From Actinoplanes sandaracinus (GTDB taxonomy: Bacteria > Actinomycetota > Actinomycetes > Mycobacteriales > Micromonosporaceae), in assembly GCF_030009775.1 (NCBI RefSeq), contig NZ_JASCTH010000023.1, positions 39,431-103,430 on the forward strand: a stretch of DNA of 64,000 bases, in the 5' to 3' direction. Below the pieces are notes generated by a model, which was given only the letters and a program-made list of their open reading frames with translations, ran no database searches and was not told the DNA's origin. The stretch's first letter is position 1; every line of letters begins with the position of its first letter. The position numbers were made by a program, and so were the translations under genes. Below are positions 36,705-45,632 of this stretch, one piece after another.

Positions 36705-38879
36705 ATGCTGACCACCGCTTTCCGCCGTCATCTCATGGCCGAGGTGGTCATCGGGGCGGTGTTGATCGCGGCCTGTACGGCCCTGTTGCCCGGCCCCGCC
36801 GCCGGCGCCCCTCCGGGCCCGGCCGCGGTCGGTGCCACACCGGTCGTCCTGAACCAGCCGGCGGATCCGTTCCTCGGCAAGATCACCCCGAGTGCGAACG
36901 CGGACACCCAGGGTATGTACGCGCCGCAGGTCGCCACGCCGCTGGTGGCGATTCACGCGGTGCTGCTGCCCAACGGCCACGTCGTCAGCTACGGCTCTCC
37001 CGTGGGCGAGGCCCGGCAGGGCGGCCTGGCCTACGACGACTGGAACCCGGCACTCGGGACCGGGACGGCCAGCCACCGCCAGGTGGCCTCGATGCACGCG
37101 TACGACAGCTTCTGCAACGCGCTGGAGATCCTGCCCGACGGCCGGGTCCTCATGGTCGGCGGCAACACGACGACCGCGAGCATGGTGTACGACCCGGCGA
37201 CCGGCAACCAGGCCATGGGCGCCCCACTCGCCCGGCAGCGCTGGTACGCCTCGGTGGTGCGGCTGCCCGACGATCGCATGCTGGTGCTCGGCGGCGGCGA
37301 CTACTACAACACCAACGCCTTCCGGAATCCGAACGACAACAGCGGTGTGGCGACCGTCCCCGAGATCGGCACCGGCACCGGCGCCTGGACCTCGCTGACC
37401 GGGGCCGCCAGCACCGTCGCCTTCGGCGCGAAGGACAACCGCTGGTGGTACCCGAGGGCGACGATCGCCCCGGACGGCAAGGTCTTCGGGGTGTCGAACG
37501 ACCAGATGTGGCGGCTCGACCCGGCCGGCACCGGCGCGGTGCGTTCGCTCGGCACTCTGCCGCAGGGCATCGGCGTCTCCGGCTCGTCGGTGATGTACGC
37601 GCCCGGCAAGATGCTCTACGCCGGCGGCGGCCAGCGGTTCAACGAGACCGCCGAGGTCGCGACCAACGCCGCGACCACGGTGGACATCAACGGCGCCAAC
37701 CCGGTGGTCACCCGGGTCGCTCCGATGCGGTACGCCCGGAACTGGCTGAACCTCACGGTCCTGGCCAACGGCGAGGTCCTCGCGAACGGCGGCACCCGGG
37801 TCGGCACCCAGGCCGGCGCCGCCAACTCGATCACCCGGTCGGAGATCTGGAACCCGGCCACCCGCCAATGGCGTAGCGCCGCCTCGGCGCAGCGCACCCG
37901 CACGTACCACTCGGTGGCGTTGCAGTTGCCGGGCGGCTCGGTGCTGACCTCCGGCGGTGGCCTCCCCGGGCCGGTGGACAACTTCAACAGCGAGATCTAC
38001 TACCCGGCGTACCTGTTCACCCGCAGCGGCTCCACGGTGCGCTGGGCCGACCGGCCGGAGATCCGCACGATGGGCGGCTCGGCGGCGTACGGCGGCACCC
38101 TGTCCCTCGGCATGAGCGACACCCGGCGGATCGCGTCGGCATCGCTGACCAGCCTGGGCCGGGTCACCCACTCCTACAACACCGACCAGCGCCAGGTGCC
38201 GCTGACCATCAGTCAGTCGGGCGCGACGGTACGGGTCACGCTTCCCACCAACCGCAACGTGCTGCCGCCGGGCTCCTACCTGCTGCAGGGCGTGGACCAC
38301 AACGGCGTGCCCACCCCGGCGCAGATCATCACGCTCAAGGGCGACGGCACGGCCGGCACGGTCACCGTGTACGAGCCGGAACAGGGCCAGGCCGGCACTC
38401 CGGGAGGCAGCGCGGAGCCGGGCACCGTTCCGCTCACCGCGGGCACCACGGTTGGCCTGGAGGCGGCCAGCCATCCCGGCTACCGGGTGCGGCACCAGGA
38501 CTTCATCGGCAAGTTGTCCGCCGTCGGCCCCCGCAGCAGCATGCTCGCCCGAGCGGACTCGTCCTTCCGGGTACGCGCCGGTCTGGCGGGCACCGGCTGC
38601 GTGTCGTTCGAGGCGGCCAACTACCCCGGCTACTTCCTGCGACATGAGAACTCCCGGGCCTACCTGCGGCGCAACGACAACTCGGCGGCGTTCGCGGCCG
38701 CCGCGACGTTCTGTCCGCGCACCGGGTTGACCGGGCAGCACACGTCGCTGGAGTCGTACAACATGCCGGGCAGATATCTGCGGCACCGCAACTTCGCCAT
38801 CCACCTCGACGCCTTCGACAACTCGGCGCAGGCCCGCAAGGACGCGACCTTCGTGGTACGTGTGGCGCTGGGCGGCTAG
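36705..38879 (+). CDS. Secreted radical copper oxidase (galactose oxidase/GlxA family) with AbfB domain
   Basis: 724 aa from ATG 36705, with GGAGG four bases upstream. Signal segment to about residue 35 (TALLPGPAAGA). Kelch propeller at 50-460, then a DUF1929 domain (465-565). The copper/cofactor residues of galactose oxidase are all present: Cys in SFCNALEIL and Tyr in QRWYASVVRL (the crosslinked pair), Tyr-His in RTYHSVALQL, and His in GRVTHSYNTDQR. Residues 575-724 are an arabinofuranosidase-B-type (CBM42-like) domain with LEAASHPGYRVRHQD. It oxidizes an alcohol (sugar or glycolaldehyde) to aldehyde plus hydrogen peroxide, outside the cell. GlxA homologues act in hyphal-tip glycan deposition in Streptomyces. 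Confidence 0.9.
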   Translation: MLTTAFRRHLMAEVVIGAVLIAACTALLPGPAAGAPPGPAAVGATPVVLNQPADPFLGKITPSANADTQGMYAPQVATPLVAIHAVLLPNGHVVSYGSPVGEARQGGLAYDDWNPALGTGTASHRQVASMHAYDSFCNALEILPDGRVLMVGGNTTTASMVYDPATGNQAMGAPLARQRWYASVVRLPDDRMLVLGGGDYYNTNAFRNPNDNSGVATVPEIGTGTGAWTSLTGAASTVAFGAKDNRWWYPRATIAPDGKVFGVSNDQMWRLDPAGTGAVRSLGTLPQGIGVSGSSVMYAPGKMLYAGGGQRFNETAEVATNAATTVDINGANPVVTRVAPMRYARNWLNLTVLANGEVLANGGTRVGTQAGAANSITRSEIWNPATRQWRSAASAQRTRTYHSVALQLPGGSVLTSGGGLPGPVDNFNSEIYYPAYLFTRSGSTVRWADRPEIRTMGGSAAYGGTLSLGMSDTRRIASASLTSLGRVTHSYNTDQRQVPLTISQSGATVRVTLPTNRNVLPPGSYLLQGVDHNGVPTPAQIITLKGDGTAGTVTVYEPEQGQAGTPGGSAEPGTVPLTAGTTVGLEAASHPGYRVRHQDFIGKLSAVGPRSSMLARADSSFRVRAGLAGTGCVSFEAANYPGYFLRHENSRAYLRRNDNSAAFAAAATFCPRTGLTGQHTSLESYNMPGRYLRHRNFAIHLDAFDNSAQARKDATFVVRVALGG

Positions 38880-38895
38880 GTCGGCACGCGAATCG

Positions 38896-39774
38896 CTACG
38901 GCACGCCGATGAGCCGCAGGACCCCCGGCCGGATCGTGACCGTGACCGGGGCACTGCCGAGCGACTCGCCGTCGGCGTACACCGGTAGCGGACGGTCCGC
39001 GGTGACAGTGATCGTCCGGGCCCGGCGGGTCTCGATGCCGGGCAGCTCCAGGTGGGTGCCGTGCCGCAGAGCGGCGAGCGCCCGCAGCATCCGGTGGCGC
39101 GGCAGGTCGCCGACGGTGACCACGTCCAGCAGGCCGTCGTCGATGCGGGCGTGCGGCGCCACCCGCAGGCCGCCGCCGTACCACGGGGCGTTGGCCACGA
39201 CGACGGTGTGCCCGGTGAACGGCATGGTCTGCCCGTCGACGGTCAGCGTGTACTCCACCGGGCGCCAGCGCGCGATGACGGCCAGGCCGGCGAGCTGGTA
39301 CGCGATCGGGTGGCGCGGCAGCCGGCGCCGGTTCGCCAGGTGGTTGGCGGCCGCGTCGATGCCGGCACACACGCTGCCGAGGATCACGCGACCGCCGGCC
39401 TGCGCCACGTCGACCGGCCGGCTGGGCAGCGTACGCAGGGCCCGAGCGGCGTCGGCCGGATCGGCCGGCAGCGGGGCGCTGCGGGCGAGATCGTTGCCCC
39501 GCCCCGCGGACACGACCGCGAAGTCGGCCCCCGAACCGGCCAGACCGGCGGCGACCGCGCCCGCGACGCCGTCGCCGCCGACCGCCAGAACGGTGTGCCC
39601 GGCGGCGGCGGCCGTGGCGGCGAGCCCGGTGGCGTGGTCGAGCGAGCGGGTGTACGACACGGTCACCGCGGCGCCGCTCTCCCGGAGCGCGCGCGCCAGG
39701 TGGGTGATGCGGTGGGCCGCGGTGCCCGCACCGGCCGCCGGGTTGACCACGGCGGTGAAGACGTCGCGGTTCAT
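38896..39774 (-). CDS. Diacylglycerol/lipid kinase (DagK/YegS-like)
   Basis: 292 aa from ATG 39774, which overlaps the flavoenzyme stop as ATGA. The kinase N-domain contains VVNPAAGAG and the nucleotide-binding AVGGDGVAGAVAAGL, where GGDGT is the norm (T replaced by V). The C-terminal beta domain holds NAPWYGGGLRVAP and DDGLLDVVTVGDLPR. It phosphorylates a lipid hydroxyl such as diacylglycerol. Co-transcription with an alkyl-DHAP-synthase-like enzyme suggests a common lipid pathway. Confidence 0.9.
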   Translation of the reverse strand: MNRDVFTAVVNPAAGAGTAAHRITHLARALRESGAAVTVSYTRSLDHATGLAATAAAAGHTVLAVGGDGVAGAVAAGLAGSGADFAVVSAGRGNDLARSAPLPADPADAARALRTLPSRPVDVAQAGGRVILGSVCAGIDAAANHLANRRRLPRHPIAYQLAGLAVIARWRPVEYTLTVDGQTMPFTGHTVVVANAPWYGGGLRVAPHARIDDGLLDVVTVGDLPRHRMLRALAALRHGTHLELPGIETRRARTITVTADRPLPVYADGESLGSAPVTVTIRPGVLRLIGVP

Positions 39775-41333
39775 GGCAGCAGAATGCCGGGGTTGAGGAT
39801 GCCGTGCGGGTCGAGCGCCCGTTTCACGCCGAGCAGGGCGGCGACGCCGACGTCGCCGATCTCGCGGGTGTACCAGGGGCGGTGCACGCGGCCGACACCG
39901 TGGTGGTGGGTGATGGTCGCCCCCGAGGCGGCGATGGCGTCGCCGGCCGCGGCCTTGGCCGCCCGCCACTGCGCGACCGGGTCTTCGGCCTGGGCGGCGA
40001 CCACAGTGAAGTAGAGCGAGGCGCCGCTGTCGTACACATGGGAGATGTGGCACAGCACCAGCGGTGGCGTGCCGGAGCTGGAGAGAGTCCGCACCAGCGC
40101 GTCGCGCACGGCGGCGTAGGTCGCGGGCAGGCGGTCCCAGAACGTGGCCGTCTCCAGCGTCTCGGCGATCGCTCCCTCGTCGAGCAGGGCGTCGCGCAGG
40201 TAGGGCGCCCGGAAACGCCCCGCCTGCCACGCCTCACCGGGCGCGGCGCCCAGTGGGGTGCCACCGAGCGCGGTCAACCGTCGTCCCAGCGCGGCGCTGC
40301 GGTCGGCGACCTCCTCGGCGGTGCCCTCGACGCCGACCACGGCCAGGCAGCCGTCGGCCTGCGGACCGCCGGTCGCCGCGTTGATCGCCGTCTCCGTCTC
40401 GTCCGACAGCCGCAGCACCGTGGGCAGCGGACCGTCCTGGGCGAGCGCGCGGACCGCGTCGGCGCCGGCGTCGAACGACGGGAAGCTCCATCCCGCGTAG
40501 TCACGGGCCTGCGGGGCCGGACGCACCCGGACGGTCAGCTCGGTGATCACCCCGAACGCGCCCTCCGAGCCGAGCAGGAGCTGGCGCAGGTCGGGGCCGG
40601 CGGCCGACTCCGGGGCCCGGCCGGCGTCGAGCAGACCGATCGGCGTGGCCGCTCGCAGGCCGACGACCATGCGGTCGAACCGCCCGTACCCGGCGGAGGC
40701 CTGGCCGCTGGACCGGGTGGCGGCGAAGCCGCCGAGGCTGGCGTACTCGAAGGACTGCGGGAAGTGCCCCAGGGTGAAGCCCTCGGCGGCCAGCAGTTCC
40801 TCGGCCCGTGGCGCGCGCACGCCGGCCTCGAAGGTGGCGGTCCGTGAGACCCGATCGAGGTGCACCAGGCGGTCGAGTGCGGCGAGGTCGACGGCGAGCA
40901 CGCCCGCGAAACCCTCGCGGCGGGCGGCGAGGCCACCCACCACCGAGGTGCCGCCGCCGAACGGCACGACCGCCACCCGGAGCTGCGAGCAGGCGGCCAG
41001 CAGGTCAGCGACCTGCTGCTGGGTGGCCGGCCGGGCCACCGCGTCGGGCGCGTCATCGGCCCGCCCGGCCCGCAGCCGCAGCAGGTCCTCGGTGGACTTG
41101 CCGGCCGCGTGTGACAGCCGGGCCTCGTCGCCGGTCGACACCACCGGGCACGCCGCACGCAGCCGCTCCAGCGCCGTCTCGCTCAGGGTGACGGCCGGCA
41201 GTTCGGCGGTCGACGCGGCCGGGCGGGGGCCGGACACGCCGAGCGCGGCGCCGAGCAGATCGCGCACGTCGGAGGGCAGGCTCACCGCGGCAGCGGGGGC
41301 ACCCCATCGAGCAACGCCGAGCATCTCATTCAT
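39771..41333 (-). CDS. FAD-linked oxidase, alkyldihydroxyacetonephosphate synthase-like
   Basis: 520-residue flavoprotein of the VAO family. PP-loop-type FAD binding at VVPFGGGTSVVGGLA near residue 125 and SLGGFAATRSSGQASAGYG near 205; C-terminal HHHGVGRVHRPWY near 490, which in alkylglycerone-phosphate synthases carries active-site histidines. Those enzymes swap an acyl for a fatty alcohol on acyl-DHAP, the first step to ether lipids. A D-lactate-dehydrogenase-like oxidase is the other possibility. Divergent from the TetR regulator with only 17 bases between start codons, so repression by it is very likely. Confidence 0.88.
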   Translation of the reverse strand: MNEMLGVARWGAPAAAVSLPSDVRDLLGAALGVSGPRPAASTAELPAVTLSETALERLRAACPVVSTGDEARLSHAAGKSTEDLLRLRAGRADDAPDAVARPATQQQVADLLAACSQLRVAVVPFGGGTSVVGGLAARREGFAGVLAVDLAALDRLVHLDRVSRTATFEAGVRAPRAEELLAAEGFTLGHFPQSFEYASLGGFAATRSSGQASAGYGRFDRMVVGLRAATPIGLLDAGRAPESAAGPDLRQLLLGSEGAFGVITELTVRVRPAPQARDYAGWSFPSFDAGADAVRALAQDGPLPTVLRLSDETETAINAATGGPQADGCLAVVGVEGTAEEVADRSAALGRRLTALGGTPLGAAPGEAWQAGRFRAPYLRDALLDEGAIAETLETATFWDRLPATYAAVRDALVRTLSSSGTPPLVLCHISHVYDSGASLYFTVVAAQAEDPVAQWRAAKAAAGDAIAASGATITHHHGVGRVHRPWYTREIGDVGVAALLGVKRALDPHGILNPGILLP

Positions 41334-41350
41334 GGGTTACACTGTGACAC
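41334..41350. promoter_or_regulatory. Very short divergent promoter with candidate TetR site
   Basis: Seventeen bases separate ATG 41333 (minus) from ATG 41351 (plus). GTTACACTGTGACAC (41336-41350) is an imperfect inverted repeat (5 of 7 pairs) around T. Promoters must lie within the flanking coding sequences or give leaderless transcripts. Confidence 0.35.
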
Positions 41351-41944
41351 ATGACGTCCATTCGTCACACCCCCGGAATTCGAACCGATGAAGACGCCCT
41401 CCTCGACGCGGCACGCGACTGCGTCCTCGCCGTGGGCCTGCGCCGGACCACGCTGACCGACGTGGCCCGGCGGGCCGGCGTCTCCCGGATGACCATGTAC
41501 CGGCGCTGGCCCGACATGGCGACGCTCGTCGCCGACCTGATGACCAGGGAGTGGGGCGAGCTGGCCCTCCAGGCGCAGGCGACCGCCACCGGCCGGCACA
41601 CCCGCGAGCGCCTGGTCGACGGGCTCGCCAACGGAGTCCGGCGACTCCGCGAACACCCGGTGTTCCGCCGCATCGTCGAGCTGGACCCCGAGGTGCTGCT
41701 GCCCTACCTGGTGGACCGGCGCGGCACCAGCCAGGACCGGATGCTCGCCGCACTCCTCGCCACGATCGCCGAGGGCCACGCCGACGGCTCGGTGCGGTCC
41801 GGCGCACCCGAGCCGCTCGCCGCCAGTCTGCTGCTGACCCTGCACGGTTTCGTCATCTCCGCCGGCACCATGACCGACCAGGTCACCACCGCCGGCCTCG
41901 ACAGCGAGCTGCGCCTGCTCCTCGACCGATACCTGGCGCCGTGA
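41351..41944 (+). CDS. TetR-family transcriptional regulator
   Basis: 197 aa. TetR helix-turn-helix at 12-60 (LLDAARDCVLAVGLRRTTLT, DVARRAGVSRMTMYRRWPD), then an all-helical ligand domain. It overlaps the glpD-like gene by GTGA, and its start faces the alkyl-DHAP-synthase-like operon across 17 bases, so it probably controls both units in response to a lipid or glycerol metabolite. Confidence 0.92.
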   Translation: MTSIRHTPGIRTDEDALLDAARDCVLAVGLRRTTLTDVARRAGVSRMTMYRRWPDMATLVADLMTREWGELALQAQATATGRHTRERLVDGLANGVRRLREHPVFRRIVELDPEVLLPYLVDRRGTSQDRMLAALLATIAEGHADGSVRSGAPEPLAASLLLTLHGFVISAGTMTDQVTTAGLDSELRLLLDRYLAP

Positions 41945-43491
41945 ACACCGCCGCGACCGCGCTGACCGCCGAGCGCCGCGCCCGTGACCTCGCTGAGCTG
42001 GCCGGTGGCCAGACCGTGGACCTGCTCGTCGTGGGCCTGGGCGTCACCGGGGCGGGGGTCGCCCTCGACGCCGCCTCCCGCGGGCTCACCGTGGCCGCCG
42101 TGGACGCCCACGACCTCGCGTTTGGGACCTCCCGGTGGAGCTCCAAACTCGTGCACGGAGGGCTTCGCTATCTGGCCGGCGGTCACGTCGGTCTGGCGTA
42201 CGAGAGCGCCGCCGAACGAGACGTGCTGCTGCGCCGCGTCGCCCCGCACCTGGTCACCCCGCTGCCCTCCGTGCTGCCGCTGACCACGCTGACCTCCGCC
42301 GTGCCGGCGACGCTGGCCCGCCTCGGCTTCGCCGCCGGTGACCTGCTGCGGGCCGCGGCCGGCACCCCCGCCGGCACCCTGCCCCGGTCTCGCCGGATCG
42401 CGCCGGTCGAGGTGCACCGGCTGGTCCCGGCGGTGCGGCGCAGCGGCCTGCGCGGTGGCCTGCTCGGCTGGGACGGCCAGCTCGTCGACGACGCGCGGCT
42501 GGTCGTCGCGCTGGCGCGTACCGCCGCCGGGCACGGCGCCCGGGTGCTCACCCGTTGCCGGGTGGAGCAACTGCACGGCCGGGGCGCTACGGTGCTCGAC
42601 ACGCTCACCGGCGAGCACCACGAACTGCGCGCCCGCGCCGTCATCAACGCCACCGGTGTCTGGGCGGACCGGCTCGACCCGGGAATCCGGCTGCGCCCGT
42701 CCCGCGGCACGCACCTCGTGCTGCGCCCCGGCGCCCTCGGCCGGCAGCTCGCCGGCCTCACCGTGCCGGTCCCCGGCACCACGAACCGGTTCGTGTTCGT
42801 GCTGCCCCAGCAGGACGGCTACAGCTATCTCGGGCTGACCGACGAGCCTGTCGAGGGCCCGGTGCCGGACGTCGCCGAGCCGAACGCCGCCGAGCGGGGA
42901 TTCCTCCTCGACGTCCTGGCCACAGTGCTCGACACACCGCTGTCGGACGCCGACGTGGTCGGCGCGTTCGCCGGTCTGCGCCCCCTGCTCGCCGGCGCCG
43001 CCGGAAGCACGGCCGACCTGTCCCGGCGACACGCGGTGCGTGTCTCCCCGGACGGGATGACCACCGTCGTCGGCGGCAAGCTGACCACATACCGGCGGAT
43101 GGCCCGCGACGCGGTGGACGCCGCCCTCACCGCGGCCGGACTGCCCGTGGGCCGGTGCCGTACCGCCTGGCTGCCCCTGGTCGGCGCCGCGCCGGCGCAA
43201 CACCTGGCCCGGCTGGGCGCGCCGGCCCGGCTCGTCGCCCGCTACGGAACCGAGGCCGCGGAACTGGTCGCCCTCGCCGACCGCGACCCGGACCTGGCGC
43301 GCCCGGTCGCCGAAGGCCTCGCGGTGACCGGTGCGGAGCTGCTCTGGGGGGTGCTCCGGGAGGGCGCGCTCGACGCGGACGACCTGCTCGACCGGCGCAC
43401 CCGTATCGGTCTGGTGCCGGCCGACCGCGACCGCGCCCGGCCCGCCGCCGAGGCGATGATCGAGCGAGGCAGGGCGGCGACCGCCGCCTGA
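41941..43491 (+). CDS. glpD: Glycerol-3-phosphate dehydrogenase (FAD, aerobic type)
   Basis: 516 aa from GTG 41941, coupled to the TetR stop. N-terminal FAD fold LLVVGLGVTGAGVALDAASR, then FGTSRWSSKLVHGGLRYLAG, both diagnostic of GlpD; also ATGVWAD, TVVGGKLTTYRRMA and a C-terminal helical domain. It oxidizes sn-glycerol-3-phosphate to dihydroxyacetone phosphate at the membrane, reducing quinone. DHAP is the backbone used by alkyl-DHAP synthase, so the whole 38.9-43.5 kb module makes metabolic sense. Confidence 0.93.
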   Translation: MNTAATALTAERRARDLAELAGGQTVDLLVVGLGVTGAGVALDAASRGLTVAAVDAHDLAFGTSRWSSKLVHGGLRYLAGGHVGLAYESAAERDVLLRRVAPHLVTPLPSVLPLTTLTSAVPATLARLGFAAGDLLRAAAGTPAGTLPRSRRIAPVEVHRLVPAVRRSGLRGGLLGWDGQLVDDARLVVALARTAAGHGARVLTRCRVEQLHGRGATVLDTLTGEHHELRARAVINATGVWADRLDPGIRLRPSRGTHLVLRPGALGRQLAGLTVPVPGTTNRFVFVLPQQDGYSYLGLTDEPVEGPVPDVAEPNAAERGFLLDVLATVLDTPLSDADVVGAFAGLRPLLAGAAGSTADLSRRHAVRVSPDGMTTVVGGKLTTYRRMARDAVDAALTAAGLPVGRCRTAWLPLVGAAPAQHLARLGAPARLVARYGTEAAELVALADRDPDLARPVAEGLAVTGAELLWGVLREGALDADDLLDRRTRIGLVPADRDRARPAAEAMIERGRAATAA

Positions 43492-43535
43492 GCACCGTTC
43501 GCACCAGGTCAAAGAGTGCGCCGCAGGCAGCGGGT

Positions 43536-44057
43536 TCAGGCGGTCTGGCCGGGTGCCTGATCGCTCTTGGTGACCGGGTTCGTCCTCGTCCGGAAGCCCG
43601 GGCCCGGAGTGGCCTCGATGTCGGTCGCCCGGACGTGGTGATCGTGTTCGCACCGGACCTGCACCGACAGGGAGCCGCCGCAGCCGCGGTGGCGGGTGAG
43701 GACGGCCGGGCCCGCCGGGTCGGCGCGGTACCGGTCGCCCCATTGCAGGAGGCCGAGCACTGCCGGCACCAGGTCGTTGCCTTTGGGGGTGATCGCGTAC
43801 CGGGATCGGCTGCGGGCGCCGTCCTCCTGGTAGGGCTCGGTGGCCAGGATGCCGTGCTCGACGAGTTTGCGGAGTCGTTCCGCGAGCAGGTTGCGGGGGC
43901 AGCCCAGCATGCGGTGCAGGTCGGTGAAGCGGGACGAGCCGTACCAGATCTCCCGGAGGACCAGCAGGGTCCACTTCTCGCCGACCACTTCCAGGGTGCG
44001 GGCGATCGAGCAGTTCGCCGTGTCCCGGTCGGCGAAGGGATCGGTGGTCGTGTCCAT
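43536..44057 (-). CDS. HxlR-family transcriptional regulator
   Basis: 173 aa from ATG 44057 (GTG 44063 also possible). Winged helix: CSIARTLEVVGEKWTLLVLR, EIWYGSSRFTDLHRMLGCPR and LAERLRKLVEHGILA. The cysteine in NCSIARTLE is the position used for redox or electrophile sensing in related HxlR proteins. The C-terminal ~60 residues include CGGSLSVQVRC. Divergent from a quinone oxidoreductase, a typical HxlR target. Confidence 0.92.
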   Translation of the reverse strand: MDTTTDPFADRDTANCSIARTLEVVGEKWTLLVLREIWYGSSRFTDLHRMLGCPRNLLAERLRKLVEHGILATEPYQEDGARSRSRYAITPKGNDLVPAVLGLLQWGDRYRADPAGPAVLTRHRGCGGSLSVQVRCEHDHHVRATDIEATPGPGFRTRTNPVTKSDQAPGQTA

Positions 44058-44182
44058 GCCCACAGCCTACCTTCTGGGTTTACTTTTTATACTCAGGTGG
44101 TGATGGTCGGGACCGATACAGATCTCGGCGCCGCGGCGATCCTCACGCCACCCCGGACGGCGCTGTCGAGACGGAGAGAATG
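44058..44182. promoter_or_regulatory. Divergent promoter between HxlR regulator and oxidoreductase
   Basis: AT-rich island GTTTACTTTTTATACTC near 44079-44095, unusual in this GC-rich setting. It holds TATACT on the plus strand (44088-44093) and TATAAA on the minus strand, plausible -10 boxes for both genes. It is the expected HxlR operator. Confidence 0.5.
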
Positions 44183-45190
44183 ATGAAGGCTTTCGTGGTG
44201 GACCGTTACGGCGACGCTGACGGCGTGCAGCCGCGAGACGTGCCGGACCCGCAGGTGGGCGACAGCGACGTGCTCGTCCGGATCCACGCGGCGAGCATCA
44301 ACCCCCTGGACCTCAAGACACGTGCCGGAGACCTCAAGGTGATCCTGCCGTACCGGGTGCCGTTCGTCCTCGGCAACGACCTCGCCGGCACGATCGTCGC
44401 CGTCGGGGCGCGTGTCACGCGGTTCGCCGTCGGTGACGAGGTCTACGCCCGGCCGGACCAGAACCGGATCGGCGCGTTCGCGGAGCTCATCGCGATGAAC
44501 CAGGACGACGTGGCCGCCCGACCGGTCACCCTCACCGCCGAGGAAGCCGCCTCCCTCCCGCTGGTCGGCCTCACCGCCTGGCAGGGCCTGGTCGAACGAG
44601 CGAACCTGCGGCCGGGTCAGAAAGTCCTCATCCACGCCGGTGCCGGCGGCGTCGGCACCATCGCCATTCAGCTGGCGAAACATCTCGGCGCTCAGGTGGC
44701 CACGACCGTGAGCGGCGCGAAGGTCGACCTGGTCGGGAGTCTGGGCGCTGATGTCGTCATCGACTACCAGAAGCAGGCGTTCGAGACGATCCTGCGCGAC
44801 TACGACGTCGTTCTCGACACCGTCGGCGGCGTGACACTGGAGAAGTCGCTGCGGGTGCTCAAGCCGGGCGGGATCGTCGTCAGCGTCGCCGGACCGCCCG
44901 ACCCCGCCTTCGCCAAGGAACTCGGCGCCAACCCTGTCGTCCGGCTGGCCATGGCCGCCTTGAGCTTCCGGATCCGGCAGCGCGCCCGGCGCCACCACGT
45001 AACGTACTCGTTCCTGTTCATGAAGGCCAGCGGTGACCAGTTGCGCCACCTCGGTTCCCTCGTCGACGCCGGGACGATCCGGCCCGTCGTGGACCGGATC
45101 TTCGACTTCGAGGCGACCCGTGACGCTCTGGCGTATGTCGAGGAGGGGCGCGCCAAAGCGGGCAAGGTCGTCGTCCGGATGTCGCCGTAA
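44183..45190 (+). CDS. NADP-dependent quinone oxidoreductase-like (MDR superfamily)
   Basis: 335 aa; ATG 44183 chosen over ATG 44180 because GGAGAG lies four bases before it. GroES-like N-domain with ASINPLDLKTRAGD and VPFVLGNDLAGTIVAVG; nucleotide-binding HAGAGGVGTIAIQLAKHLGA. No zinc ligands. Catalyses NADPH reduction of quinones or enones. Regulated by the divergent HxlR protein. A second enzyme of the same superfamily sits at 15623-16546 under MerR. Confidence 0.93.
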   Translation: MKAFVVDRYGDADGVQPRDVPDPQVGDSDVLVRIHAASINPLDLKTRAGDLKVILPYRVPFVLGNDLAGTIVAVGARVTRFAVGDEVYARPDQNRIGAFAELIAMNQDDVAARPVTLTAEEAASLPLVGLTAWQGLVERANLRPGQKVLIHAGAGGVGTIAIQLAKHLGAQVATTVSGAKVDLVGSLGADVVIDYQKQAFETILRDYDVVLDTVGGVTLEKSLRVLKPGGIVVSVAGPPDPAFAKELGANPVVRLAMAALSFRIRQRARRHHVTYSFLFMKASGDQLRHLGSLVDAGTIRPVVDRIFDFEATRDALAYVEEGRAKAGKVVVRMSP

Positions 45191-45218
45191 CGCCCGCCGG
45201 CCCGGGGGAGTGGCCAGG

Positions 45219-45632
45219 TCAGTGGCGTGGCAGGGTGGCCAGGATCAGGTTCGGGCCCTTGGTGGTGGTGTAAGCGGCGTTGAGAACGTAGGCGGTGGCC
45301 GGAATCCGCACGGCGCCGGTGGGCGTCACCGATGCGACCTGCCGGGTCGCGGCGAACGTGACGTAGGCGGTGCCCCGTGGCGACAACGCGATGTTCTCCG
45401 GCATCTGACCCTCGGCCAGATCGAAGTGGACCGCGATGCGCGATCGGGCCATCTCGGCATGCGCCGCGGGCTGGGCCTGGATCGCGGCCGCGGGTGTCGC
45501 CGCGATCCGCGACCCGGTATCCGCGGCCGAAGCCATGCTCGACGCCGTCACGACGGCAATCCCGGCCACTGCGGCGGCCGCGGCCATGATCGTTTTTGGG
45601 GCATTCTCCTTTCCTTCGCTGTTGTCGGGCAC
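45219..45632 (-). pseudogene. SMP-30/NHL-like secreted protein, C-terminally truncated
   Basis: 137 residues from GTG 45632 (no clear ribosome site; an AAGGAG lies inside the frame, so the true start is unsure). A signal-like segment (MAAAAAVAGIAVVTASSMAS) precedes HFDLAEGQMPENIALSPRGTAYVTFAATRQV, the first blade of an SMP-30-type propeller of ~330 residues. The frame stops after NLILATLPRH, roughly where the first third should end, and the next gene begins 28 bases beyond. So most of the propeller is missing. It may still be made as a short exported peptide. Confidence 0.65.

Noticed and set aside
36555..38954. 799-residue minus-strand frame opposite the radical copper oxidase
   Set aside because: Valine/arginine/glycine-rich shadow; the plus strand has full galactose-oxidase motifs.
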